Shown one piece after another: positions 7,885-14,097 of a DNA stretch of 17,935 nt. The DNA lies in assembly GCA_031275395.1 (NCBI GenBank), contig JAISOU010000051.1, positions 1 to 17,935 of the forward strand, written 5' to 3'. The position numbers and the translations under genes were made by a program. Within the stretch, counting starts at the first letter, position 1; each line of letters begins with the position of its first letter. The DNA comes from Helicobacteraceae bacterium (GTDB taxonomy: Bacteria > Campylobacterota > Campylobacteria > Campylobacterales > SZUA-545). A model generated the notes under the pieces. It was not told the origin of the DNA and searched no databases. It saw only the letters and a program-made list of their open reading frames with translations.

Positions 7885-8909
7885 AAATCGCTCATATTAA
7901 CTTAGCGCGAGGATTTCGGGGCGGCGAGCGGCAAACCGCGCTCTTGATCGAGGAGCTAAATAGGCGCGGTTTTTCGCAAACTTTGGTCTGCCGCGCCGAC
8001 TCGCCTTTGCGCGATCTGCTAAAGAGTTTGCCAAACCTTGATTTCTGGACGGCTAATAGCTTTTTGGGTGCTCATTTTCGCGCAATCAAGGCGGATATTT
8101 TGCACGCGCACGAGGCAAAAGCGGCAAGGTGGGCGTATATTGAAAACCGCTTGCGAAAAACGCCGTATATTATTACCCGCAGAGTGCCAAATCAGCCCTC
8201 TAAATCGGCGCTAAAAACCTACAAAAAAGCCTTTTGTGTAGCGGCGATCTCAACGGCAATCAAACGCATATTAAACGATCGCGATCCAAGTTTGAAAATA
8301 GAGATTATCCCTAGCGCTTTTACGCCGATAGAACCAAACGCGCAAAACGCGAATAAAATACGCGAACAATACGCGCAAAAAATAGTTATTGGGCATATAG
8401 GGGCGTTGGTCGATCGTCATAAAGGGCAGAGTTATCTTATCGACGCGGCAAGAGCTTTACAAAGCGCTCGTCCCGATCTGATCTTTGTATTTTTGGGCGA
8501 AGGTAAAGATCGAAGCTATTTAGAAAGTTTAGCAAAAGGGCTAAATAACGTTAAGTTTTTAGGTTTCAGAAGCGACGTCGTCGATTATATCGCAGCGTTT
8601 GATCTTTTTGTTTTTCCCTCTAACGAAGAAGGGCTTGGCTCTACGTTATTAGACGTAATGCAAATAGGCGTTCCGATTGTCGCTTCAAACGTGGACGGCA
8701 TTGTCGATATTATTATAGATAACCAAACGGGCGTTTTAATTGCGCCGCGCGACAGTAAAGCGATCGAAAGCGCGATTTTGAAGTATCTGGACGATCCAAA
8801 ACGTTATCAAATTCTTGCGCAAAACGCTAAAAAATTTGTTAAAAGTTTTGACCCCGTTATAATGACGGATCGTTATCTAAAAATCTACGACGCGGCGCTA
8901 CTTAGATAG
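7881..8909 (+). CDS. GT4 glycosyltransferase, probably LPS core or related glycan
   Basis: A 342-residue GT-B enzyme of family GT4. The N-terminus MKIAHINLARGFRGGERQTA has the acceptor-side glycine loop. IGHIGALVDRHKGQSYLIDA begins the donor domain, followed by FVFLGEGKDR and FPSNEEGLGSTLLDVMQIG. In the usual EX7E donor motif the second Glu is replaced by Asp (EX7D), a substitution seen in a subset of GT4 sequences, so it is probably active. The GTG start at 7881 overlaps the waaF TGA (GTGA), which fixes the start by translational coupling. It is the last + strand gene of the unit. The context with waaF makes a core-sugar transferase likely; the sugar cannot be told from sequence. Confidence 0.87.
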   Translation: MKIAHINLARGFRGGERQTALLIEELNRRGFSQTLVCRADSPLRDLLKSLPNLDFWTANSFLGAHFRAIKADILHAHEAKAARWAYIENRLRKTPYIITRRVPNQPSKSALKTYKKAFCVAAISTAIKRILNDRDPSLKIEIIPSAFTPIEPNAQNANKIREQYAQKIVIGHIGALVDRHKGQSYLIDAARALQSARPDLIFVFLGEGKDRSYLESLAKGLNNVKFLGFRSDVVDYIAAFDLFVFPSNEEGLGSTLLDVMQIGVPIVASNVDGIVDIIIDNQTGVLIAPRDSKAIESAILKYLDDPKRYQILAQNAKKFVKSFDPVIMTDRYLKIYDAALLR

Positions 8910-8934
8910 AAAAAAGAAGCGAATCGCCGCTTCT
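8910..8934 (-). terminator. Rho-independent terminator of the GT9-DUF6165 unit
   Basis: Read on the minus strand, AGAAGCG and CGCTTCT form a 7-bp stem with a 6-base loop, followed directly by a run of T (the A run at 8910-8914 on the + strand). It lies about 135 bases after the DUF6165 stop, with no minus-strand gene between, and just after the stop of the convergent GT4. Confidence 0.6.
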
Positions 8935-8950
8935 AAAACCGCGCGGTTTT
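8935..8950 (+). terminator. Palindrome AAAACCGCGCGGTTTT, possible + strand terminator
   Basis: A perfect 16-base palindrome 25 bases after the GT4 stop. It could fold as a 6-bp stem with a GCGC loop, the T bases lying within the stem. With the neighbouring minus-strand terminator it may form a two-way transcription stop between convergent genes. The stem is short and no extra T run follows it, so this is tentative. Confidence 0.35.
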
Positions 8951-8991
8951 ACGCCGCCGCCAAAAATAATTTGATCTACCGTATATGGCGC

Positions 8992-9011
8992 TAGCCCGCT
9001 ATTACGGGCTA
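8992..9011. repeat. Inverted repeat TAGCCCG-6-CGGGCTA
   Basis: A perfect 7-bp inverted repeat with a 6-base loop in the convergent gap between the GT4 and DUF6165 genes. No T run follows on either strand, so it is not a standard terminator. It may be an mRNA 3' structure or chance. Confidence 0.4.
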
Positions 9012-9069
9012 AATGAAAAATACGGCTTTCAAAGCGCGACGATAGGAGAGTCGGCGCAAAAGTTTTGAA

Positions 9070-9441
9070 TCAATAGGCTTCGTAGCTTTTTTCTTCGATC
9101 AGAGCGGATTTCGTCTGAAAGTTAATAACTCTTTTAAGCTCCGCTCGGCGATCGTTTTTAATATAAACCGATCGCGCTAGCTGGACGAAACGATCGCCAA
9201 AATCTTTACGGCGTTCCAACTCTCTGATCTGATCTTCGATCTCCCACAACTCTTTGTTGATCTTTAATAGCTCGACATAGAGCGGATCATTTTGGGCGAT
9301 TATATCCTCCGCCGCCGATCTTAAAACGACAAACTCTTTAAGCGCGTTTGCGCGTTTTGTCTCGTCTTTTATACGTTCGGATTTAATCGCCAAAATCGTC
9401 AATTTATCTACGATTTCTCCGTTGCTAACTTCGATCTGCAT
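9070..9441 (-). CDS. DUF6165 family protein
   Basis: A 123-residue cytoplasmic protein that I place in DUF6165 from the N-terminus IEVSNGEIVDKLTILAIKSE, the central KINKELWEIEDQIRELE, and the C-terminal FVQLARSVYIKNDRRAELKR. It is mostly charged helix, without signal peptide or membrane segment. The function of the family is unknown to me. Members occur next to glycosyltransferases and LPS genes, and here the ATG lies inside the GT9 gene (17-base overlap), so the two are made together. A helper or regulatory role for the GT9 enzyme is a reasonable inference but is not shown by the sequence. The last residues, ALIEEKSYEAY, also fit the family. Confidence 0.8.
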   Translation of the reverse strand: MQIEVSNGEIVDKLTILAIKSERIKDETKRANALKEFVVLRSAAEDIIAQNDPLYVELLKINKELWEIEDQIRELERRKDFGDRFVQLARSVYIKNDRRAELKRVINFQTKSALIEEKSYEAY

Positions 9442-10390
9442 TGCCGCCGCCTTCCTTTTTGCGTAATTGTAGCAAACACGCCTCGATTACCTCTTTTGGC
9501 GTCGCGCCGTTTTCGATCTGAAAGGCGCTATGCCCTTTCGCCGTCCAATTTTCCGCTCGAACGCCGTTAAAAATGGCTACGGTCGGCGTCTTAGCCGTAA
9601 CGCTTAGATGTTTGCTACCGCCGTCGACGCCTACGTATAACGCGCAAAACTCCAAAATCGCCTTTAACTCTTGCACGTTTGGCATATCGTAATCGATAAT
9701 CGCGTTTTGCGGGCGCTCTAGCCGTTTGAAAACCGTTTCCGCCAGAGGTTTTTCGCTTGGTCCATAGACAAAAAAAAGTTTGTATCCCGCCGCGATTAGC
9801 GCGTCGCCGACTTCCGCGAAAAAGGTCGGATCAAGCATTTTGTAAGATCGACGCGAAACGACGCAAAAGGCGATCGTTTTATCGTCAAACCCGTATCGAT
9901 CGGAAAACTCTCGCGCATAGCGCCGCGCCTTTTCGTCCGTGAAAAACTCGATTTGCGTATCGTCCAAACGCCCGCCTAAATGCGCGATCAGGCGATTTTT
10001 GGATCGCGCCGCGTATTCGCCTTTATCCTCCAAAACGACGCGGCGCGTGTAGGCGTAGCGGCGAAAGCGAAAATCAAAACCGACCCGCTCTTTCGCGCGG
10101 CTGGCAAAGGTAATCTGCGCGCTTTTTGGATTGCCAAAAAAGTCGATAACCAGATCGAAACGCTCCCTATAAACGCGCCGCAAAAGGGTCGCAAAAGCCC
10201 AAATCGACGGCTTTCGCGGGATAATCCACAAACGCGAAACGTTTGGGTTGTTTTGATAGACGTTCGCGCCCAAAGGCTCGCTCATAAAGACGATCTCGGC
10301 TTGCGCATAGATCGTCCGAAGTTGCCGAAGCGCGCACGTCGTCATCATAACGTCGCCCATCTGTCGCAACTGAATGCACAAAATCCTCAT
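9425..10390 (-). CDS. GT9 heptosyltransferase-like glycosyltransferase
   Basis: ADP-heptose:LPS heptosyltransferase superfamily (COG0859), about 321 residues. I start it at the ATG at 10390, giving MRILCIQLRQMGDVMMTTCA, the usual beginning of the family with its GD loop. The open frame extends to 10522, but those extra 44 residues lack family character and would overlap the divergent yrbL gene and its promoter. The donor-domain motif is VGVDGGSKHLSVTAKTPTVAIF, where the usual 'GP-H' reads 'GSKH'. WTAKGHSAF follows. It is too divergent to call waaC, waaF or waaQ. It is the first gene of a two-gene minus-strand unit with DUF6165. The acceptor is likely an LPS core or similar glycan (inference). 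Confidence 0.85.
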   Translation of the reverse strand: MRILCIQLRQMGDVMMTTCALRQLRTIYAQAEIVFMSEPLGANVYQNNPNVSRLWIIPRKPSIWAFATLLRRVYRERFDLVIDFFGNPKSAQITFASRAKERVGFDFRFRRYAYTRRVVLEDKGEYAARSKNRLIAHLGGRLDDTQIEFFTDEKARRYAREFSDRYGFDDKTIAFCVVSRRSYKMLDPTFFAEVGDALIAAGYKLFFVYGPSEKPLAETVFKRLERPQNAIIDYDMPNVQELKAILEFCALYVGVDGGSKHLSVTAKTPTVAIFNGVRAENWTAKGHSAFQIENGATPKEVIEACLLQLRKKEGGGNADRS

Positions 10391-10406
10391 ATTTAGCCCA
10401 AAATAA

Positions 10407-10414
10407 AGTATAAT
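10407..10414. promoter_or_regulatory. Overlapping divergent -10 boxes for GT9 and yrbL
   Basis: On the + strand TATAAT at 10409-10414 would start transcription near 10421, 23 bases before the yrbL TTG. On the minus strand TATACT (10412 to 10407) would start near 10400, about 10 bases before the GT9 ATG. The two boxes share four bases, so RNA polymerase could occupy only one at a time. No clear -35 is visible, which is common in Campylobacterota. Confidence 0.5.
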
Positions 10415-10443
10415 TTGATTTATATCATAGTTGAGGCAAATCA

Positions 10444-10788
10444 TTGAATAATTGCGATCAAGCGCGCGAACAATGGGAGCTTGTAGGTAGCGGAAGCCTC
10501 CGCGATTGTTACGCGCTACCAAACGATCCCTTCAAAGTGATCAAGTTTGCAAGAGAGAGCAAAGAGGTTCAACCGCAAAATCGAATCGAAGCCGCTTATT
10601 ACGCATATCTGGAAAAACGCCGCGTATCTTACGAACATATAACAAAATGCTACGGCTGGGCGCAAACGGAAAAAGGCGAAGGATTGATCTTTGATCGCGC
10701 AATCAATGAAGATTTAACGCCCGCAATCACGCTCAAAGAAGCGCTAAAGTATATGAGCGGGGGGGGGGGGGGTGTAAGCCCTTGCTAA
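10444..10788 (+). CDS. yrbL: YrbL-family protein, N-terminal half (gene split by poly-G)
   Basis: N-lobe of a YrbL-family (PF10707) kinase-like protein. LVGSGSLRDCYALP at 13-26 resembles the glycine loop, and Lys34 in FKVIKFARE is placed like the ATP-binding lysine. YYAYLEKR, ITKCYGWAQTEKGEGLIFD and ITLKEALKY follow the E. coli YrbL pattern. E. coli YrbL is PhoP-regulated; its biochemical role is not established. The TTG start at 10444 is preceded by TTGAGG at 10431-10436. After SGGGGG the frame runs into VSPC and TAA at 10786 because the 14-G tract puts the second half in another frame. The truncated 114-residue product lacks the catalytic half and is probably inactive. It diverges from a GT9 gene, so a glycan or lipid substrate is plausible (inference). 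Confidence 0.75.
   Translation: MNNCDQAREQWELVGSGSLRDCYALPNDPFKVIKFARESKEVQPQNRIEAAYYAYLEKRRVSYEHITKCYGWAQTEKGEGLIFDRAINEDLTPAITLKEALKYMSGGGGGVSPC
10759..10772 (+). repeat. Poly-G(14) contingency tract in yrbL
   Basis: An uninterrupted run of 14 G within the yrbL reading frame, after codons for Tyr-Met-Ser. With 14 G the frame ends at TAA 10786-10788. With 13 it reads GTG then TAA at once. With 15 (or 12) it reads on through Cys-Lys-Pro-Leu into the second half of yrbL. Poly-G tracts of 8 or more are the standard phase-variation element in Campylobacter and Helicobacter surface loci. The assembled length may be a population majority or a sequencing error. Confidence 0.9.
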
Positions 10789-11129
10789 CCATGCGCGAAG
10801 CTTATTTGGCGCTTGAAGATTTAAGAGCCTACCTTATGAAAAACTCGATAATGATCTACGACGGAAATCTCTCCAATATCGCGGCGGTTAAACGCAAAGA
10901 CGGCGGTTATAAACTCGTCGTAATTGATGGTTTAGGATTAAAACGCCTGAATTTTGAATTTTATCTTTGCGCAAAAATCGGTTTCTTCGCGCAATATAAA
11001 ACCGCAAAACTTTGGACAAGACTGCGCCGCGATAACTTTTTCAAACTCTTTCCGACTTGCGGCAGATTTGATCGTCTTTTTTCCTCTTGGAATTGGTGGT
11101 GGAAGCGGCGGCTACGAAACGCCTCTTAA
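10782..11129 (+). CDS. yrbL: YrbL-family protein, C-terminal half (out of frame here)
   Basis: Second half of the split yrbL gene. MREAYLALEDLRAYLMKNS aligns by eye with the helix before the YrbL catalytic loop. MIYDGNLSNIAAV supplies an Asp-x4-Asn pattern like the kinase catalytic loop, and LVVIDGLG supplies a DFG-like Asp. CAKIGFFAQYKTAKLWTRLRRD matches the basic C-terminal helix of the family. No convincing ribosome site precedes the TTG (10782) or ATG (10791), so it is unlikely to be translated alone; when the poly-G has 15 or 12 G the frame enters at base 10773. The kinase-like residues all appear present, so the joined gene would encode a full protein of about 229 residues, not a decayed one. 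GATCG words are scarce across both halves, unlike most neighbours. Confidence 0.75.
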   Translation: MLTMREAYLALEDLRAYLMKNSIMIYDGNLSNIAAVKRKDGGYKLVVIDGLGLKRLNFEFYLCAKIGFFAQYKTAKLWTRLRRDNFFKLFPTCGRFDRLFSSWNWWWKRRLRNAS

Positions 11130-11263
11130 TATAAAATCTTTATCGGGCAACCGAGTAGAAAAACGGCGCTTTTTGGATAACGCGGAAATAAAAAACGCAA
11201 AACCAATCAATAAAACGCGGTAAATCCCGCCCGTTAAAACGCAAGCGCCAAAGAGCGCGCTAG

Positions 11264-11269
11264 TATAAT
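11264..11269 (+). promoter_or_regulatory. -10 box TATAAT for a leaderless rluB-like mRNA
   Basis: TATAAT ends 5 bases before the ATG at 11275, with TG-like context absent but G just before the box. Transcription would start at or next to the A of the ATG. No purine-rich ribosome site lies in the 15 bases before the start, which fits a leaderless mRNA. Confidence 0.5.
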
Positions 11270-11274
11270 GCGGT

Positions 11275-12129
11275 ATGCCAAACGATCTAATCCGTATCAA
11301 CAAAGCGATTGCCCAGCGCGGCGGCTATTCGCGCAGAGAAGCCGATCGCCTTATATCAGAAGGGCGCGTAGCGATCGGGCTACAAAAAGTTACCGATCTG
11401 GCTACAAAAGTAGGCGAAGATGAAGAGTTATTTATCGACGGCAAGCGGCTCGATCGGAAAAACGAACGCTACACAATCATCGTCTATAACAAGCCCAAAG
11501 GCGAATTGGTAACGCGCTTTGATCCGCAAGGGCGCAAAACGATCTTTGATGGACTGCCCGATCGTTTTTCGCGCTTTATCGCGATCGGACGGTTAGATTA
11601 CGCCAGCGAAGGGCTACTGCTACTTACCGATAGCGCCGAAATTGCCGACAAACTTATGCGCGGCGATTTGGAGCGCGTCTATAACGTAAAGATCGACGGC
11701 TTTATAACAAACGCGATACAAAAGGCTATGCAAGAGGGGCTAAAATTGGACGGATTAGAGGGCGCTCACCCGCTAAACGACGAAAAAATAAGCTATCTCG
11801 CCCCGTTTGCAAAGTGGCGTATCGAAAAAAACCGCGCCAACTATTCGCGTCTTAAAATTGCGCTTACGGAAGGCAAAAACCGCGAAATCCGCCGATTTTT
11901 CGCCCATTTTGAGCGCAAAGCGTTAGACCTAAAGCGCGTTTCGTTCGGCGAAATCTCGCTTAACTCCCTGCCCGTAGGCGAATGGCGTTTCTGCTCCAAA
12001 GAGGAGTATCGGTTTATCCGCCAATCTACGGCAAGCAAAGAGGAGCGGCAAAAGAGCGTAAGAGCGGCTAGGGCAAAATTACATACAAAGGATTCAAATG
12101 ACAAAACTAAACGTAAAAAGTCGCTATAA
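11275..12129 (+). CDS. rluB: RsuA/RluB-type pseudouridine synthase
   Basis: Converts a uridine in rRNA to pseudouridine. An S4 RNA-binding domain fills about residues 5-55 (INKAIAQRGGYSRREADRLI). The catalytic domain has VYNKPKGELVT (70-80) and GRLDYASEGLLLLTD (105-119), whose Asp108 is the expected nucleophile. EGKNREIRRFF near 210 is the conserved basic loop. The 284 residues end in a Lys/Arg-rich tail from about 250 (KEERQKSVRAARAK, KTKRKKSL), which probably aids RNA binding. RluB (23S) is the best name because of the KPKG and GRLDY pattern and the S4 domain, but RsuA or RluE/F cannot be excluded. The last 32 bases overlap the next gene. The start is the ATG at 11275, directly behind a -10 box. 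Confidence 0.83.
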   Translation: MPNDLIRINKAIAQRGGYSRREADRLISEGRVAIGLQKVTDLATKVGEDEELFIDGKRLDRKNERYTIIVYNKPKGELVTRFDPQGRKTIFDGLPDRFSRFIAIGRLDYASEGLLLLTDSAEIADKLMRGDLERVYNVKIDGFITNAIQKAMQEGLKLDGLEGAHPLNDEKISYLAPFAKWRIEKNRANYSRLKIALTEGKNREIRRFFAHFERKALDLKRVSFGEISLNSLPVGEWRFCSKEEYRFIRQSTASKEERQKSVRAARAKLHTKDSNDKTKRKKSL

Positions 12130-12490
12130 GACGGAGATGATCGACCTTACCGATCAGATCAACGAGGAGATCGTCAGAAGCGGCGTTAATGCGTCGGCGA
12201 TCAATATCTTTTCGCCGCACAGCACCTGCTCCGTTTTTGTCTGCGAAAACAAAGACCCGAATATTCAACGCGATTTGCTTAAAAAACTTCACGAATTTTT
12301 CCCGTCGGACGGACGTTACGCGCATATAGGCGGCAACGGCGACGCGCATATGAAAGCCTCGCTAATGGGTTCCAATGTTACGATTCCCGTAGAAAACGCG
12401 AAAATGCTTCTTGGGCCTTGGCAGGGGCTGTTTTTCGTCGATTTCGACGGGCCGCGCGATCGAGAAGCGTTTTTAACCCTATTGCAGTGA
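12098..12490 (+). CDS. yjbQ: YjbQ / UPF0047 family protein
   Basis: A small single-domain protein (130 residues) of the UPF0047 family, which forms trimers and in E. coli has thiamine-phosphate-synthase activity as a weak side reaction; the main role is unsettled. Signature segments are all present: IFSPHSTCSVFVCEN (37-51) with the conserved His, HIGGNGDAHMKASLMGSNV (76-94), IPVENAKMLLGPWQG (96-110) and FFVDFDGPR (112-120). The length is normal. The start at 12098 lies inside the end of the pseudouridine synthase gene, with AAAGGA (12087-12092) as ribosome site, so expression is coupled to that gene. No sign of truncation. Confidence 0.9.
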   Translation: MTKLNVKSRYKTEMIDLTDQINEEIVRSGVNASAINIFSPHSTCSVFVCENKDPNIQRDLLKKLHEFFPSDGRYAHIGGNGDAHMKASLMGSNVTIPVENAKMLLGPWQGLFFVDFDGPRDREAFLTLLQ

Positions 12491-12504
12491 AATCCTAAAG
12501 CGTC

Positions 12505-12510
12505 TATAAT
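12505..12510 (+). promoter_or_regulatory. -10 box TATAAT upstream of rarA
   Basis: TATAAT sits 28 bases before the rarA ATG, in the short gap after yjbQ. Transcription would begin near 12517, leaving a leader with AAAGGG at 12528-12533 as ribosome site, 5 bases before the ATG. TTGCAG at 12482-12487 lies 17 bases upstream but matches the -35 consensus only at TTG. Confidence 0.5.
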
Positions 12511-12538
12511 CGCTCTTAACGTTTGAGAAAGGGCTTTT

Positions 12539-13762
12539 ATGGGCGATCTAACGCAACTTTTGCGCCCTACGGAGTTAAGCCAAATACTAGGGCAGCCCAG
12601 ACTGCTCGGCGAAAACGGCGCGCTAAAAAAACTAATAGAATCAAACGCGCTTTTTCACGGCTTCTTTTTCGGCCCCCCGGGTACCGGCAAAACGACGCTG
12701 GCTAGAGTTATCGCCAATACAAGCGGGCGTATCTGCTACGAATTAAACGCCACTAGCCTTAAAGTCGAGGAGCTACGCGCTATCTTTGAAAGCGCCAAAG
12801 GCGCGTTAAGCAAACCGCTGATTTTTATCGACGAGGTTCATCGTTTAAGCAAAAACCAACAGGAGGTATTGTTGCCCGTTATGGAGCGTTCCGACGCTAT
12901 GATCGTTGGCGCTAGTACGGAAAATCCGTTTTTTTCGCTCACCGCCGCGATTCGATCAAGGTCGCTTCTTTTTGAGTTTGCGCCCCTAAGCCGCGCCGAT
13001 CTGGAAATCCTGCTCGATCGCGCGCAGAGGCTAGAAAACAAAGATCTTTCGCCGCAAACGCGGGAATATCTCATTGCTTCTAGCGGCGGCGACGCGAGGG
13101 CGGCGCTTAAGTTGTTGGAGTTTGGCTGGATCGTAGCGAAAGACGAGCCCTTAAGCGTAGAAACCCTAAAGACAATCCGCCAAAGCGCGTTAAACGACGG
13201 CGCAAGCGAAGATGAAACCCACTACAACCTTGCCAGCGCGCTTATAAAATCTCTGCGCGGAAGCGATCCCGACGCGGCGATCTACTATTTGGCGCGTCTG
13301 ATCGCTGGCGGCGAGGAACCGCGCTTTATCGCCCGCCGAATGTTGATCTTCGCAAGCGAGGATATAGGAAACGCCAATCCAAACGCGTTGATCCTCGCCC
13401 ACGCTTGTTTTGAATCGGTCGCTTCGATAGGTATGCCCGAAAGCCGAATTATTCTTTCGCAAACGGCGATCTACCTCGCCTGCTCGCCCAAATCCAACAC
13501 GGCGATCGTCGCTATCGACAGAGCGCTTGAGGCGATCTCGAACGGACTGATTTTGGAAGTGCCGGATTTTCTTAAAGACGCGCACTACGAAGGAGCAAAA
13601 AAACTAGGGCGCGGACTAACCTACAAATATCCGCACGACTTTGGCGGTTACGTCAAACAAGCCTATACGCAAGAAAGCGTTAGCTTTGTCGATCTAAAAC
13701 CGATCGGCTATGAAAAAACGATCGCCGAGTGGTTAGAAAAGCTCCGCTCTCTCGATCCGTAA
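12539..13762 (+). CDS. rarA: Replication-associated recombination protein RarA
   Basis: AAA+ ATPase (RarA/MgsA, the bacterial relative of WRNIP1) that acts at stalled replication forks and binds single-strand DNA-binding protein. Walker A is GPPGTGKTT (45-53), Walker B LIFIDEVHR (94-102), followed by LSKNQQEVLLPVMERSDAM and GASTENPFFSL. AAIRSRSLLFEF holds the arginine-finger region. The C-terminal half contains RFIARRMLIFASEDIGNANPNAL and the MgsA tetramerisation segment LGRGLTYKYPHDFGGYVKQ. At 407 residues it is slightly shorter than E. coli RarA (447) and complete. It has its own probable promoter and ribosome site. Its neighbours are other housekeeping genes, so this part of the window is probably core genome. 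Confidence 0.95.
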   Translation: MGDLTQLLRPTELSQILGQPRLLGENGALKKLIESNALFHGFFFGPPGTGKTTLARVIANTSGRICYELNATSLKVEELRAIFESAKGALSKPLIFIDEVHRLSKNQQEVLLPVMERSDAMIVGASTENPFFSLTAAIRSRSLLFEFAPLSRADLEILLDRAQRLENKDLSPQTREYLIASSGGDARAALKLLEFGWIVAKDEPLSVETLKTIRQSALNDGASEDETHYNLASALIKSLRGSDPDAAIYYLARLIAGGEEPRFIARRMLIFASEDIGNANPNALILAHACFESVASIGMPESRIILSQTAIYLACSPKSNTAIVAIDRALEAISNGLILEVPDFLKDAHYEGAKKLGRGLTYKYPHDFGGYVKQAYTQESVSFVDLKPIGYEKTIAEWLEKLRSLDP

Positions 13763-14097
13763 GCGTTCGCGTAATATATGAAAATTATATTTGATAAAAC
13801 AAAGCGTTTTACATAACTTCATTAAAGTGGATAGAGGTATGAGGGAATTATTCAATAAAGCTCTCTTGATTTTCCTATTCTCTCTGATCGCCGTTAATCT
13901 ATTCGCCGGAGATCCTAGATTAAACAAATATCCCAAAAGCGCGGATTAGCGTTTATGTTTGAAAACGGGGATCAACGCGCCTAGTTTTTATTATCTCCAG
14001 TTCCTTTTTAAGAGGCGCTTTCAAATGTTCAGCGCAGTTTTAAGCTATTTGCTACTACAATCGTCAAGCGGCAATCTGAAATAAAGGACGCACTTAA
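13763..14097. other. Gap between rarA and the DUF2157 gene
   Basis: The 335-base stretch is more AT-rich than the genes around it. It holds a possible 36-codon exported peptide, a weak AAAAC-x5-GTTTT hairpin near 13797-13811, and towards its end a possible -10 (TACAAT, about 14056-14061) and AAAGGA ribosome site for the DUF2157 gene. I see no RNA gene or mobile-element end. Confidence 0.5.
13839..13949 (+). CDS. Possible small exported peptide or truncated secreted-protein gene
   Basis: A 36-codon frame whose product has a convincing signal-peptide shape: basic N-terminus (MRELFNKA), hydrophobic core (LLIFLFSLIAV) and NLFAGD as a possible cleavage site, leaving only about 14 mature residues ending KYPKSAD. 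A GTG four codons upstream (13827) is in frame and could be the start instead; AGAGG lies too close to the ATG for a good ribosome site. Either it is a genuine tiny secreted peptide or the front of a longer secreted gene that has lost its remainder. Nothing recognisable follows in any frame before 14098. Confidence 0.35.
   Translation: MRELFNKALLIFLFSLIAVNLFAGDPRLNKYPKSAD

Noticed and set aside
8992-9011. Inverted repeat considered as a terminator
   Set aside because: No T run on either strand; the better terminator for the minus-strand unit is at 8910-8934.
9980-10396. 138-codon + strand frame opposite the GT9 gene
   Set aside because: Shadow of the real minus-strand gene, with low-complexity Arg-rich sequence and no ribosome site.
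10391-10522. 44-residue N-terminal extension of the GT9 gene on the minus strand
   Set aside because: It lacks family sequence, crosses the divergent promoter and overlaps yrbL. The ATG at 10390 starts the protein exactly at the family's first strand.
10954-11223. 89-codon + strand frame overlapping the end of yrbL
   Set aside because: The yrbL C-terminal motifs lie in the other frame; this one has no family features or ribosome site.
13190-13585. 131-codon minus-strand frame inside rarA
   Set aside because: It lies wholly within a gene with full Walker motifs on the other strand; the product is Arg/Asp-rich shadow sequence.
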